A stretch of 34,626 bases of DNA from a bacterium (lineage in GTDB: Bacteria; Campylobacterota; Campylobacteria; Campylobacterales; Sulfurimonadaceae): positions 1 to 34,626 of the forward strand of contig JAHJJX010000025.1 of NCBI GenBank assembly GCA_018822665.1. Direction: 5' to 3'. The notes beneath the pieces are model-generated. The model was given only the letters and a program-made list of their open reading frames with translations. It ran no database searches and was not told the DNA's origin. The translations under genes were made by a program, and so were the position numbers. Position 1 is the stretch's first letter. Every line of letters begins with the position of its first letter. Shown in pieces: positions 7,163 through 16,496 of the stretch.

Positions 7163-9763
7163 ATGAGTGAAGTAAGAACAATTTATTTAAAAGAGTATAA
7201 AGCGCCGGAGTTTCAAGTTGTAAAATGCAACTTGGAATTTGAACTTTTTGAAGAATATGCGCTAGTAAGCAATGTTATGAAGATAAAACAAATGGACAAG
7301 CAACATAAAAATATCAGTCTGGATACACAGGAACTGGAGCTTGTGGAGTTATGGCTTAATGATTTAAAACTAAGCGATACCCGTTATGTGCTCGAGGAAG
7401 AGAGCCTCAAGATTTTGAATGTCCCAAGTGAATTCAGTTTAAAAATTATTAACAAAATATATCCTCAAAACAACACCGAACTTGAAGGGCTCTATAAATC
7501 CGGAACGATTTTTTGTACGCAAAATGAACCGGAGGGTTTTAGAAAAATCACACCATATTTAGACCGTCCGGATGTGATGAGTGTTTTTACGACTACGATA
7601 AGTGCAGATAAAAAAAAGTATCCGATTCTCCTTAGCAACGGAAACAAAAGAGCGCTAAAAGAGTTAGAAGACGGCAGACACAGTGTAACTTGGGAAGACC
7701 CGCATCCAAAACCATCTTATCTTTTTGCCCTCGTTGCAGGAGATTTGGGAGTTGTAAGCGATACATTTACAACCGCAAGCGGCGAGCATGTGGATTTAAA
7801 TATATACTGCGACAAAGGAAATGAATCCAAATGTGCACATGCCATGAAATCTCTCAAAAAATCTATGATTTGGGATGAGCAAAAGTATGGCAGAGAGTAC
7901 GATTTGGAAGTTTACAACATCGTGGCGGTCGATAGTTTTAATATGGGAGCCATGGAAAACAAAGGTTTAAATATTTTTAACTCCCATTATGTTCTGGCAG
8001 ACAAAGACAGTGCGAGTGATGCAAACTTTATGGGGATTGAGAGTGTGATTGCGCATGAGTATTTTCATAACTGGACAGGAAACCGTATCACTTGTCGAGA
8101 TTGGTTTCAGCTTACTCTCAAAGAGGGGCTTACCGTCTTTCGTGACCAGTGTTTCTCAGCGGATTTAAACTCAGCGGAGGTTCAGCGCATAGAGAGTGTA
8201 AAAGCTCTCAGAGAAAGACAGTTTGTAGAAGATGCTTCCCCAACGACGCACCCGATTCAGCCGGATTCTTATATGGCTATCAACAATTTTTATACGGCAA
8301 CGGTATATGAAAAAGGTGCTGAGGTTATTCGAATGATTCATACTCTTTTGGGTGAAGAGTTGTACCGCAAAGCTACCGATTTGTATTTTGAGAGTTTTGA
8401 CGCTCAAGCTGTAACGACGGATGATTTTTTATGGGCGATGGGTGAGGCAAGCGGGCAGGATTTAACTCAGTTTACAAGATGGTATCATCAGTCGGGTACA
8501 CCAAAACTGGATGTAAAAGAGAGTTATGAGGAGGAGAGATATACATTAACCCTTACTCAAATAATTCCACATGCCATTGATGGAGGAGAGCAAAAGCCTT
8601 ACTATTTTGCGTTAAAAATGGCACTGCTAGATGAGAATGGCAGAGAGATGAAGCTTGCATGTGAATCTCAGCAGAGATTAAACGACGGAATTCTCATCGT
8701 ATCCAAAGAGAGTGAAGAGTTTATTTTTACGGGTTTAAAATCGAAGCCCGTGCTATCAATCAACCGTGATTTTTCGGCACCTGTTATCATTATACAAGAG
8801 CAAAGCAATTATCCGTTTTTAATGAAGCATGATTCAAACAGTTTTATACGGTATGAATCTGCACAATCTTTTGCAGTTGCAACTATCGAAGGAATGATGT
8901 CGGGTAAAAATATAGAAACAGATTTTGTTGAAGCCTATGGCTATATTTTAGACCTTGATATTGATTTATCTTTCAAAGCTCTCTTGTTGGAGTTTCCGAC
9001 AGTCTCAACACTTATGCAAAGACAGACCGAGGTCGATTTTGAACCTATTTATGAGGCAAAAGAAAAATTGGCAAAACATTTGGCGCTAAGGTATAAAGAT
9101 AAACTTTTAGAGATTTATCATACATTCCACATGCCAAAGTGCGATGATATAGACGCTCAAAGCATAGGCAAAAGAGCGATAAAAAACAGTTGTCTGAAAC
9201 TTCTTTGCTCCCTTGAGAGCGAAGATGTGATTCTGATGGCAAAAAAACAGTATGAAAATTCTCTGACCATGACAGATAGAATCGCGGCTCTTGATATTTT
9301 GGAAAATACACATGCCCAATTTGCCGAGGTGGCATTGGCTGACTTTTATGCAAGATATAAAGAAGATACTTTGGTTATGAATAAGTATTTCTCTATACTT
9401 GCAGCCTCGCACAGAGAGGGAACATTAGATAGGGTTATGGCACTTCAAAATGATGAAGTGTATGATGAAAAAGTTCCAAATCTTGTGCGCTCTCTTATTG
9501 GTGTTTTTGCAAGAAACTATAAACATTTTCATGCAAAAGACGGTTACGGTTATAAGTTTGTAGCAGACAAGATAATAGAGATAGATGCAATCAATGCACA
9601 GATGGCTTCAGGACTTGCAGGCGCATTTAAGATATATGAGCGCTTAAACCCAATCAATAAAAAATGTATGAAAAACGAATTAGAGCGTGTACTTTCTACA
9701 CACACCCTCTCAAAAAATGTCTATGAGATAATAAGCAAAATCTTAAAAATAAACCATAATTAG
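7163..9763 (+). CDS. pepN: Aminopeptidase N (M1 zinc metallopeptidase)
   Basis: 866 residues, close to the 870 of E. coli PepN and of the same subfamily (short N-terminal beta domain, thermolysin-like domain, long helical C-terminal domain). Substrate-binding GAMEN at 262-266; zinc motif HEYFH at 298-302 with the third ligand Glu at 321 in LKEGLTVF; the proton-donor Tyr is expected in the NNFYTATVYEKGAEV block. It removes N-terminal residues from peptides in the cytoplasm. No signal peptide. It is preceded by a 100-base spacer after ABC-F and followed by a terminator at 9781, so it is probably monocistronic. Two copies of the dispersed 11-mer lie inside it, in different reading frames. Confidence 0.96.
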   Translation: MSEVRTIYLKEYKAPEFQVVKCNLEFELFEEYALVSNVMKIKQMDKQHKNISLDTQELELVELWLNDLKLSDTRYVLEEESLKILNVPSEFSLKIINKIYPQNNTELEGLYKSGTIFCTQNEPEGFRKITPYLDRPDVMSVFTTTISADKKKYPILLSNGNKRALKELEDGRHSVTWEDPHPKPSYLFALVAGDLGVVSDTFTTASGEHVDLNIYCDKGNESKCAHAMKSLKKSMIWDEQKYGREYDLEVYNIVAVDSFNMGAMENKGLNIFNSHYVLADKDSASDANFMGIESVIAHEYFHNWTGNRITCRDWFQLTLKEGLTVFRDQCFSADLNSAEVQRIESVKALRERQFVEDASPTTHPIQPDSYMAINNFYTATVYEKGAEVIRMIHTLLGEELYRKATDLYFESFDAQAVTTDDFLWAMGEASGQDLTQFTRWYHQSGTPKLDVKESYEEERYTLTLTQIIPHAIDGGEQKPYYFALKMALLDENGREMKLACESQQRLNDGILIVSKESEEFIFTGLKSKPVLSINRDFSAPVIIIQEQSNYPFLMKHDSNSFIRYESAQSFAVATIEGMMSGKNIETDFVEAYGYILDLDIDLSFKALLLEFPTVSTLMQRQTEVDFEPIYEAKEKLAKHLALRYKDKLLEIYHTFHMPKCDDIDAQSIGKRAIKNSCLKLLCSLESEDVILMAKKQYENSLTMTDRIAALDILENTHAQFAEVALADFYARYKEDTLVMNKYFSILAASHREGTLDRVMALQNDEVYDEKVPNLVRSLIGVFARNYKHFHAKDGYGYKFVADKIIEIDAINAQMASGLAGAFKIYERLNPINKKCMKNELERVLSTHTLSKNVYEIISKILKINHN
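8565..8575 (-). repeat. Dispersed 11-mer, copy 2
   Basis: TTCCACATGCC on the plus strand, inside pepN, encoding part of Ile-Pro-His-Ala. Confidence 0.7.
9125..9135 (-). repeat. Dispersed 11-mer, copy 3
   Basis: TTCCACATGCC inside pepN, here read as Phe-His-Met-Pro, a different frame from copy 2. Confidence 0.7.
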
Positions 9764-9780
9764 AGAGTTAAATCTAAGCT

Positions 9781-9809
9781 AAACCCTTATTTATAGGGGT
9801 TTGTTTCTT
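9781..9809 (+). terminator. Intrinsic terminator after pepN
   Basis: AAACCCTTA-TTTA-TAGGGGTTT, a 9-bp stem with one G-T pair, followed by the T-rich tail GTTTCTT. Confidence 0.65.
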
Positions 9810-9918
9810 CCATAAATTATTTATATAATTGTTATTTGTAATTTAATAATTCTTTGTGATAACTTTGTGATTTATTTTTGATAGAGTTTTTATGGAATTT
9901 GAAAATGAGGAAAAATAT

Positions 9919-11388
9919 ATGGCAAGATTAATTGTTTTAGGCGGTGGTGTTTCAGGACATACTGCAGCGACATTCGCGGCAAAGTGGCTTGGTTCATCGC
10001 ACGAAGTTGTAGTTGTGACTCCAAATTCAAAATGGAACTGGATTCCATCAAATATTTGGGTCGGTGTTGGCCAAATGACAAAAGAAGAGGTTACTTTCGA
10101 TTTGGCACCTGTATATAAAAAAGCAGGCATTACGTATAAGCAGGCAAAAGCGCTTGGCATTCATCCTGAAGGGAATGAATCAAGTGACAAACCTTATGTG
10201 GTTATTGAATCTACTGAAGCCGGTTCAGCAGGCAAAGTAGAAAATATAGAGTACGATTACCTTATTAACGCAACTGGACCAAAACTTAACTTTGGTGCAA
10301 CTCCGGGTCTTGGCGAAGGTTCAAACTTGGGTGAGTATACAGTTTCCGTTTGTACGGCAGACCATGCAGACCATGCCGCACATGAATTGCAAAAATGCAT
10401 TGAAAAAATGAAAAAAGGTGAGCGTCAAAAGTTCTTAATCGGAACGGGACACGGCATGTGTACATGTCAAGGTGCCGCATTTGAGTATATTTTCAATATT
10501 GAACACGAATTAAATAAAGCTGGCGTTCGTGACATGGCAGACATCAAGTGGATTTCAAATGAATCTTTTTTGGGTGACTTTGGTGTTGGCGGACTTCACA
10601 TGAAAACTATGGGTTATGCTGTTAGCTCTAAAATATTTGCCGAATCACTTTTTACTGAAAGAGGGGTGGAGTGGATTATCGGTGCGCATGTTAACAAAGT
10701 TGAAAAAGGCAAAGCACACTATGAACTTCTTGATGGAACTATGGGAGTAGAAGAGTTTGATTTTTCTATGTTGATTCCTCCTTTTGCCGGTGTTGGACTT
10801 AAAGCTATAAATAAAGCAGGTGAAGATATCACTGCAACTGTTTTTGCTCCAAACGGATTTATGAAAGTAGATGCGAATTATGCGGCAGGTGCTTATGAAA
10901 ACTGGAAAGCGAGCGACTGGCCTTCAACATACCAAAATCCAACCTACGGAAATATGTTTGCATGTGGAATCGCATTTGCACCGCCGCATCCAATTTCCAA
11001 ACCAATGAGTTCACCAAACGGAACTCCTATCAATCCAACTCCTCCTCGTACGGGTATGCCTTCGGGTATTATGGGAAAAACAGTTGCACATAGTGTTTGT
11101 GACAGAATTCTCAAAGGTGAGAACGCTCCACTTCATGAAGCTTCTATGGCAAATATGGGCGCTGCCTGTGTTGCTTCTGCGGGTAAAGGTTTATTTAACG
11201 GAACTGCGGCTGCAATGACAATTTATCCGGTTGTGCCTGACTTTGAGAAATATCCGGGAACAGGCCGTGATACAGATTACACTTTTGGCGAAATCGGTCT
11301 TGCAGGTCACTGGATTAAACATATTTTACATCACTTGTTTATTTGGAAAGCTAAGCTTAAAGCTGGCTGGACACTTATCCCAGAATAA
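9919..11388 (+). CDS. Sulfide:quinone oxidoreductase-like flavoprotein
   Basis: 489 residues from ATG 9919. An ATG nine codons earlier (9892) is in frame, but GAGGA sits 9 bases before 9919 and the FAD motif should be at the N-terminus (GGGVSGHTAA at 8-17). The protein has the SQR-type Cys set: Cys145 in VCTADHADHA, Cys181/Cys183 in GMCTCQGAAFEY, and Cys349 in MFACGIAFAPPHPIS, which match the redox-active Cys positions of SQR. The known role is oxidation of sulfide to sulfur or polysulfide with electrons passed to quinone, on the periplasmic face of the membrane. The C-terminus (HWIKHILHHLFIWKAKLKAGW) looks like an amphipathic membrane-binding helix. At about 490 residues it is longer than common SQR types, so exact type and substrate are uncertain. 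A small membrane protein gene follows after 28 bases. Confidence 0.82.
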   Translation: MARLIVLGGGVSGHTAATFAAKWLGSSHEVVVVTPNSKWNWIPSNIWVGVGQMTKEEVTFDLAPVYKKAGITYKQAKALGIHPEGNESSDKPYVVIESTEAGSAGKVENIEYDYLINATGPKLNFGATPGLGEGSNLGEYTVSVCTADHADHAAHELQKCIEKMKKGERQKFLIGTGHGMCTCQGAAFEYIFNIEHELNKAGVRDMADIKWISNESFLGDFGVGGLHMKTMGYAVSSKIFAESLFTERGVEWIIGAHVNKVEKGKAHYELLDGTMGVEEFDFSMLIPPFAGVGLKAINKAGEDITATVFAPNGFMKVDANYAAGAYENWKASDWPSTYQNPTYGNMFACGIAFAPPHPISKPMSSPNGTPINPTPPRTGMPSGIMGKTVAHSVCDRILKGENAPLHEASMANMGAACVASAGKGLFNGTAAAMTIYPVVPDFEKYPGTGRDTDYTFGEIGLAGHWIKHILHHLFIWKAKLKAGWTLIPE

Positions 11389-11416
11389 AAACACATAGAT
11401 TACAAGGAGAAAAACA

Positions 11417-11578
11417 ATGAAGCACGAAGAAAAAAATATCAAAGCATACAGTCAAAACTTTACTACGATGACACCTGGTCCATTTGCTAAAAGAATGAGA
11501 ACCTGTGTCCTTTTTCAAATAATAAGATTTATAGTAATTAATCTTAAAATGTTAGTAGTGGTAAGCAAAAGCCACTAA
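11417..11578 (+). CDS. Small membrane protein co-transcribed with the SQR-like gene
   Basis: 53 residues: a polar start (MKHEEKNIKAYSQNFTTMT), the segment PGPFAKRMRT, then one membrane-spanning stretch VLFQIIRFIVINLKMLVVV and the tail SKSH. AAGGAGA lies 6 bases before the ATG, an excellent ribosome binding site, and the gene is 28 bases after the SQR-like stop and before a strong terminator, so both are one transcript. Function unknown. The context suggests an inner-membrane partner or anchor of the flavoprotein. Confidence 0.7.
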   Translation: MKHEEKNIKAYSQNFTTMTPGPFAKRMRTCVLFQIIRFIVINLKMLVVVSKSH

Positions 11579-11587
11579 CTTCCACAA

Positions 11588-11616
11588 AAAGAGCTTAGTA
11601 AAACTAAGCTCTTTCT
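11588..11616 (+). terminator. Strong intrinsic terminator
   Basis: Perfect 12-bp stem AAAGAGCTTAGT / ACTAAGCTCTTT with an AAA loop, followed by CTTC. It closes the SQR-like operon. Confidence 0.8.
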
Positions 11617-11674
11617 TCGAAACAATTACCCTCAGCCAAAGGGAAACTATCCTCTTTTTTAACAAGGTAAATTT

Positions 11675-12493
11675 ATGGTTCAAGAGATAACAAGATATCC
11701 TTCTCCCCCTAGTGTCCAATACGGAACCGATGTAAGAGTATTTGATGAAAATTTATTTTCACTGATTGAAGATTTAAAAGATACGCTAAAGCAAAACAAG
11801 CTTGATGGGCTTGCAGCATTTCAAATAGGAAGTTATTTTAATGTTGTAGTGGTTAAAAAAGAAGACGGTAGTTTTTTAGAGTTAATCAATCCAAGAATGA
11901 TAAGCCCAAAGGGAAAAATTACAACAGTTGAAAAGACTGCTTATTTTCCGGGACTTAGCGCGGAAATATCAAGATACCAAGATATTAGTGTAATTTATCA
12001 AGACAGAGATGCAAAGCAGTGCTCCATAAAAGCAAGCGGAGATTTTGCTGTTTTGATTCAAAGAAAACTTGATTATACTTTTGGTGCAAATTTTTTAAGT
12101 AAACTCTCCAAAGAGGAAAGAAAAAAGTTTGAAAAAAAGTTAGAGTTTGGCACAGACATAGCAATATCAGAGAGTTGCCCGACAAGATTTAAAAGAGATT
12201 ATTTCTCAAAAGCTTCAAACATCTTTACAATAGCTATGCTTGTTTTGCTTCTATCTTCATTATTTGTTTCAGATACGCAAATATTATCGGGCATGTGGAA
12301 GTATCAAATATATCTATTTTTGAGTGTCCTTGTTCTGAATATAGGGTATTTCTTTTACGGACTCTATGAAGGTAAAAAATACAGCTCCTGCACAAGCTGT
12401 CAAGTAGGAAATATCATAGGAACAATCGTTATCGCAATGATAAAATTAATAGTAGTCATGTTAGTATCTTACTTTGTAATACATCCAAGGTAG
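11675..12493 (+). CDS. Membrane-anchored, degenerate peptide-deformylase-like protein
   Basis: 272 residues. Residues 1-140 follow the peptide deformylase fold in order: motif I GLAAFQIG at 45-52 (PDF GLAAPQ), motif II FPGLSAE at 91-97 (PDF EGCLS), motif III QRKLDY at 129-134 (PDF QHExDH). The metal-ligand Cys is replaced by Gly93, both His by Arg130 and Tyr134, and the catalytic Glu by Lys131. Deformylase activity is therefore very unlikely. Residues 182-199, 210-230 and 247-268 are three membrane segments, with a CTSC pair (239, 242) between the second and third. It is followed after 9 bases by a hybrid histidine kinase, so it may be a ligand-binding or sensory partner of that kinase; this is inference. 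Confidence 0.7.
   Translation: MVQEITRYPSPPSVQYGTDVRVFDENLFSLIEDLKDTLKQNKLDGLAAFQIGSYFNVVVVKKEDGSFLELINPRMISPKGKITTVEKTAYFPGLSAEISRYQDISVIYQDRDAKQCSIKASGDFAVLIQRKLDYTFGANFLSKLSKEERKKFEKKLEFGTDIAISESCPTRFKRDYFSKASNIFTIAMLVLLLSSLFVSDTQILSGMWKYQIYLFLSVLVLNIGYFFYGLYEGKKYSSCTSCQVGNIIGTIVIAMIKLIVVMLVSYFVIHPR
12290..12300 (+). repeat. Dispersed 11-mer, copy 4
   Basis: GGCATGTGGAA inside the PDF-like gene, read as Gly-Met-Trp-Lys between its membrane segments. Confidence 0.7.
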
Positions 12494-12502
12494 AAGATAA
12501 AG

Positions 12503-15160
12503 ATGAAAAAAAGGACACCGCTATTAATAGAGTCGCAAAATATTTTTATAGCATCCAAAGAGGAGATTTTGTCTCAATGGATATCTTATGAATCTCCGCA
12601 AAAAATTTTGAAACTGCATGAAATTCAAAGAGAAAAATTTTTAAACGAGTATGCCGATGCGGTATTTGATTACTTTATGGGCGTCATCTCGGGTAAAACA
12701 GAGATAGGGTACTGCCCCATCATGCAAAGCTTATTGGCCTACTTGAATGACAGAGACATAAGAGCGGATGAATTATTTGAGATATGCAGTCATTTTCGTA
12801 AATCAATGATAGATTTTTCTTATGACGCAGGTATTAACTCAAAACAGATTTTTGATGAAATTTCATATATTTTTGATAAAAACTTTGCAGGTATATTGCG
12901 ATATTACACAGATACTATTTTTCAAAAAGAACAGGAGATTGACAGAAATGTCAAGCTCTTAAGTGAATATAAAAAAGCACTCGATGAAAGTGCTCTTATC
13001 TCTAAAACAGATACCAACGGATACATAACCTATGTCAATGAAAAACTGGTAGCGCTTTGCGGTTTTAGTGAATCGGAACTCATAGGGCAAAAACACAATG
13101 TTATGCGACATGAAGATATGTCGAGTGATTATTATGAAAATCTATGGTATGAACTTAAGCAGCATAGTATTTACAGAGGCACGATAAAAAATCGTAAAAA
13201 AAATGACGAGTATTTTTACATCGATGTAACCATAGTCAGGATTAACGACCCGCATGACAATTCGACCGAATATATGTCTATCGCGTATGATGTTACGAAA
13301 TTGATAGATGCCAGACTCGAAGCTCTCAAGGCGGGGCAGGCGAAGGATTTCTTTTTATCCAATATGTCCCATGAAATTCGAACCCCCTTAAATGCTATTT
13401 TAGGGTTTGTAAACCTATTACGATATGAAAACGTCTCTAAAAAACATAGAAATTATTTGGAAATTATCTTAAGCAGCGGAGAAAACCTTTTAAGCATTAT
13501 CAACGATATTCTTGATTTTTCAAAGCTTCGAAGCGGTGAATTTACGATTGAACCAAAAGTATTTTCGCTTCATGAAGAGTTAAGCCATACAATGGAGCTT
13601 TTTGTTGCAAGTGCAAACAATAAAAACATCACTATAACCTCTTTTATAGATCCAAAAATACCAAAAGAATTGTATGCGGATGCACTGAGAATAAAACAAA
13701 TCCTATCGAATTTTTTAAGCAATGCAATTAAGTTTACTCCTCGCAACGGTGTTATAAGTGTTGAGGCAAGCTGTAAAGATAAAAAACTCACCATAAGTGT
13801 TCGAGATAATGGAATAGGTGTTTCCGTAGAAGATATAAAAAATATATTTACGGCATTTGCACAAGCGCAAGACAGTGCTTTAACTAAAAGTGACGGAACA
13901 GGGCTTGGTCTGTCTATTTGTCATCAGCTTGCACATCACATGGACGGAAGTGTAAACGTAGAATCTGTACCTGGAGAAGGCAGTAGATTTTGGGTGGAAA
14001 TACCCGTAGAAGTATATACCCAAAAGTGTCAGGTATTGGACGATGTAAAAGAGTTTATAAACGTAAAAACAGTAATTTACTCAAAAAACAAAAAAACACT
14101 CTTTCAACATGAATCACTTTTAAAATATGCCAACGTATTTGGCATGGATGTTGAAATAGTTGATAATTTAGATGCAGACTCCCAAGTGCTTATTTTTGTT
14201 CACGAAAATGCTGATAAAGAATTTATAAAAAAAGTTGTAAATTCCGATAAAAAATATATAGCGTTGATGAGTAGACTCAATGATGAATACGATAAATATC
14301 CCCATATTGTGCCTATGTGTTTTCCTCTTTATTGTTCAAAAATAAAAGCAACGTTTTCAGACCTTATCAATCCGGACTTCTCTTCCCCCTACGCAGAGAT
14401 AAGTGGCAGAAAATTTATAGGTCACATTCTTATCGCTGAAGATAATGAAGCAAATCAAGAACTGATTAAAATCTTACTGATGAAATATGGTCTGAGTTTT
14501 GATTTGGCAACGAATGGTTTAGAAGCAGTTTCTTTATATGAAAACAATAATTATGATTTGATTTTGATGGATGAACAAATGCCTGTCATGGACGGAAACG
14601 AATCTGTGCAAAAAATATTGAAATATGAAAAGAAAAAAGGATTGCAACATACTCCTGTTGCTGCTTTAACGGCGAATGTTATAAAGGGGGCAAAGGAGCG
14701 TGGATTATCAAGCGGATTTGACTCATTTTTGGGCAAACCGATTATCCTAAAAGAGCTGGAAAGAGTATTTCAGACATATTTGATAGAAAGTTTTGAAACT
14801 GAGGTTACTGTTGAAGAAGAGAATACCAAACAAGGAAAGATAGAAGGTCTTGACGCTAAAAAGCTTGCTGATGAGCTCATGTTGAATGAAGAGGAACTGG
14901 TTATGCTTTTGAGCTTGTTTTTGAAAAAAATGAAAATTGCCATCCCGGAACTTGAAAATGCAATCAATGAAAAAGATTATAAAAAAATAGCATTAATTGC
15001 TCATAACGTAAAAGGTTCAAGTGCGAATTTTAGAATGGAATCTGTACAGCAGGATGCAAATGAGATAGAAAAAATGGCTAAAAATAAGAATAGCAACTAT
15101 GATTTTGAAAGTGCGTTTGAAAATATAAGAAAAAAGGTTCAAGAGATAAAAATCTCTTAG
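12503..15160 (+). CDS. Hybrid sensor histidine kinase (PAS-HisKA-HATPase-REC-HPt)
   Basis: 885 residues, no membrane segment, so cytoplasmic. Order: an all-helical N-terminal region (about 1-150) of unidentified type; a PAS domain (about 165-270: TDTNGYITYVNEKLVALCGF and HEDMSSDYYENLW); HisKA with the phospho-acceptor His near 290 in SNMSHEIRTPLNAILGF; HATPase_c with the N box FLSNAIKFTP, DNGIG and GTGLGLSIC; a variable region (about 510-630); a receiver domain with acceptor Asp near 688 in LILMDEQMPVMDG; and a C-terminal HPt domain with His near 832 in IAHNVKGSSANF. All phosphorelay residues are present, so a complete multistep relay in one chain is expected. It is co-transcribed with the PDF-like membrane protein upstream. 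The cognate regulator may be the one at 15581-16330 on the opposite strand. Confidence 0.93.
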   Translation: MKKRTPLLIESQNIFIASKEEILSQWISYESPQKILKLHEIQREKFLNEYADAVFDYFMGVISGKTEIGYCPIMQSLLAYLNDRDIRADELFEICSHFRKSMIDFSYDAGINSKQIFDEISYIFDKNFAGILRYYTDTIFQKEQEIDRNVKLLSEYKKALDESALISKTDTNGYITYVNEKLVALCGFSESELIGQKHNVMRHEDMSSDYYENLWYELKQHSIYRGTIKNRKKNDEYFYIDVTIVRINDPHDNSTEYMSIAYDVTKLIDARLEALKAGQAKDFFLSNMSHEIRTPLNAILGFVNLLRYENVSKKHRNYLEIILSSGENLLSIINDILDFSKLRSGEFTIEPKVFSLHEELSHTMELFVASANNKNITITSFIDPKIPKELYADALRIKQILSNFLSNAIKFTPRNGVISVEASCKDKKLTISVRDNGIGVSVEDIKNIFTAFAQAQDSALTKSDGTGLGLSICHQLAHHMDGSVNVESVPGEGSRFWVEIPVEVYTQKCQVLDDVKEFINVKTVIYSKNKKTLFQHESLLKYANVFGMDVEIVDNLDADSQVLIFVHENADKEFIKKVVNSDKKYIALMSRLNDEYDKYPHIVPMCFPLYCSKIKATFSDLINPDFSSPYAEISGRKFIGHILIAEDNEANQELIKILLMKYGLSFDLATNGLEAVSLYENNNYDLILMDEQMPVMDGNESVQKILKYEKKKGLQHTPVAALTANVIKGAKERGLSSGFDSFLGKPIILKELERVFQTYLIESFETEVTVEEENTKQGKIEGLDAKKLADELMLNEEELVMLLSLFLKKMKIAIPELENAINEKDYKKIALIAHNVKGSSANFRMESVQQDANEIEKMAKNKNSNYDFESAFENIRKKVQEIKIS

Positions 15161-15311
15161 ACACCTGCTTATGTCATATTTTTGGACTGTTCATAATTCT
15201 GTGTCAGCATTCAGTAGTTGCAAAATTGTAGCATATAGATAATAATGAGATAACTGTAAAATCTCAATTAAAAAAAGAAGCTCGCAATAGATAAAGAATA
15301 AGGAGCCGGGT

Positions 15312-15500
15312 ATTGCTAAAAAAATCAAAGCGATTATTTCAGATGGAAAATCATTTTGTGAAAAATCAAATCCAAAAGGCACATGCTGCACAGAAGATAT
15401 AACAAGCTTTTTAAAAGAGTATGGCATTGATTTTAACGAAACCGGAAAAACGACTTTTAGTCTTAACCCAAATCCATCCAATTATTTTGAGCATTTTTGA
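15312..15500 (+). CDS. Short Cys-containing ORF lacking a normal start codon
   Basis: An open frame runs from a TAG just before 15281 to TGA at 15498. It has no ATG, GTG or TTG in frame near its beginning. An AAGGAG sits 6 bases before an ATT at 15312; from there 62 residues would be made, starting IAKKIKAIISDGKSFCEK and containing a GTCC pair and FLKEYGIDFNETGKTTFSL, ending NYFEHF. Composition is protein-like. It is either a rare ATT-initiated gene, or the remnant of a larger gene whose 5' part is gone. No family recognised. The rest of 15161-15580 shows nothing further that I can support. Confidence 0.35.
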   Translation: MAKKIKAIISDGKSFCEKSNPKGTCCTEDITSFLKEYGIDFNETGKTTFSLNPNPSNYFEHF

Positions 15501-15580
15501 TACCCATATAGAGTAGTTTCAGCAGACTATATTTATAAATAAAGCTATACATGCATTGCGGAGTTGCGATAACCTTAGAA

Positions 15581-16330
15581 TTATTCTTCTATATAGTATC
15601 CTATGCCGGATGCATTTTTAATGATGTCGGTTTCGAGTTTATTTCTAAGTCTCCACACTAAAGTTCTCACGCTGTTTTCAGTGGCTCCGCTCTCATCCCA
15701 AACATAATTCATAGCTTGCTCAAAACTCACGACAAGCCCTAGTTGAGCCACAAGAAGTCTTAAAAAAGCGTTTTCTTTTTTTGTGAGTTTTATTTTTTTG
15801 CTTTTGTAAAATGTCTCACAAATGCTTATATCGAGATGATAGTCGCTTCCAAAGGGAACTATAGGCTTGTCTGTTGTTCTTTTTGAATACAAAAGTTTTT
15901 CAAGATTTAACTTATCTACTTTTAAGTTGGTCAAATCATTTTTTCTGCTATTTTCAACTTCATATTTAAATAATGCCATTTGAATGGTGGCATGAAGTGA
16001 ACTTGGATCAAAAGGTTTGACGATATATCCGTAAGGTTCGGTTAGTTTTGCCTGAGAGATAATGTCGTCGTCACTATACGAAGTAAGAAATATAAATGGA
16101 ATATTGTGTTTGTTGCGAATCGTTTTCGCAAGCTCAATCCCATCATTGCTCTCTTGTAAAGAGATATCTATGATAATGATGTCGGGCTTATATGTAATAA
16201 TATTACTTTTTGCCTGCGTCGCATTATCGCACATTGCTACAACATTGTAGCCTTGTTTTTGCAGTGACATATTTAAGTTCAGCGCAGTAATTTCGTCATC
16301 TTCTACTATTAAAATATTTTTATTTCCCAT
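15581..16330 (-). CDS. Response regulator with winged-helix output domain
   Basis: 249 residues. The receiver domain covers about 1-120: acidic pair DD at 11-12, phospho-acceptor Asp55 in PDIIIIDISL, Thr/Ser in FLTSYS near 83, and Lys105 in YIVKPFDP. A linker of about 45 residues follows, then a Trans_reg_C winged helix with KKIKLTKKENAFLRLL, VWDESGATENSVRTLVWRLR and the ending GIGYYIEE. This is the OmpR/PhoB class of DNA-binding regulator, although the receiver resembles the SGSYDDD type often paired with hybrid kinases. It is convergent with the hybrid kinase at 12503-15160 and could be its partner; no other kinase is adjacent. Confidence 0.9.
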   Translation of the reverse strand: MGNKNILIVEDDEITALNLNMSLQKQGYNVVAMCDNATQAKSNIITYKPDIIIIDISLQESNDGIELAKTIRNKHNIPFIFLTSYSDDDIISQAKLTEPYGYIVKPFDPSSLHATIQMALFKYEVENSRKNDLTNLKVDKLNLEKLLYSKRTTDKPIVPFGSDYHLDISICETFYKSKKIKLTKKENAFLRLLVAQLGLVVSFEQAMNYVWDESGATENSVRTLVWRLRNKLETDIIKNASGIGYYIEE

Positions 16331-16496
16331 TGTTAAACCCCAGTATCAAAAAAATATAATTATTTTGTGATACAAATATGAGTTAAATTATAATATAACT
16401 TTTTATTATTTACAAGAAAAATCTAACTGATGTGATAACTTTGTTACAAAACTATACGAAAAATAAAAAATATTTTTAAGTTAATTCTTTTACGTA

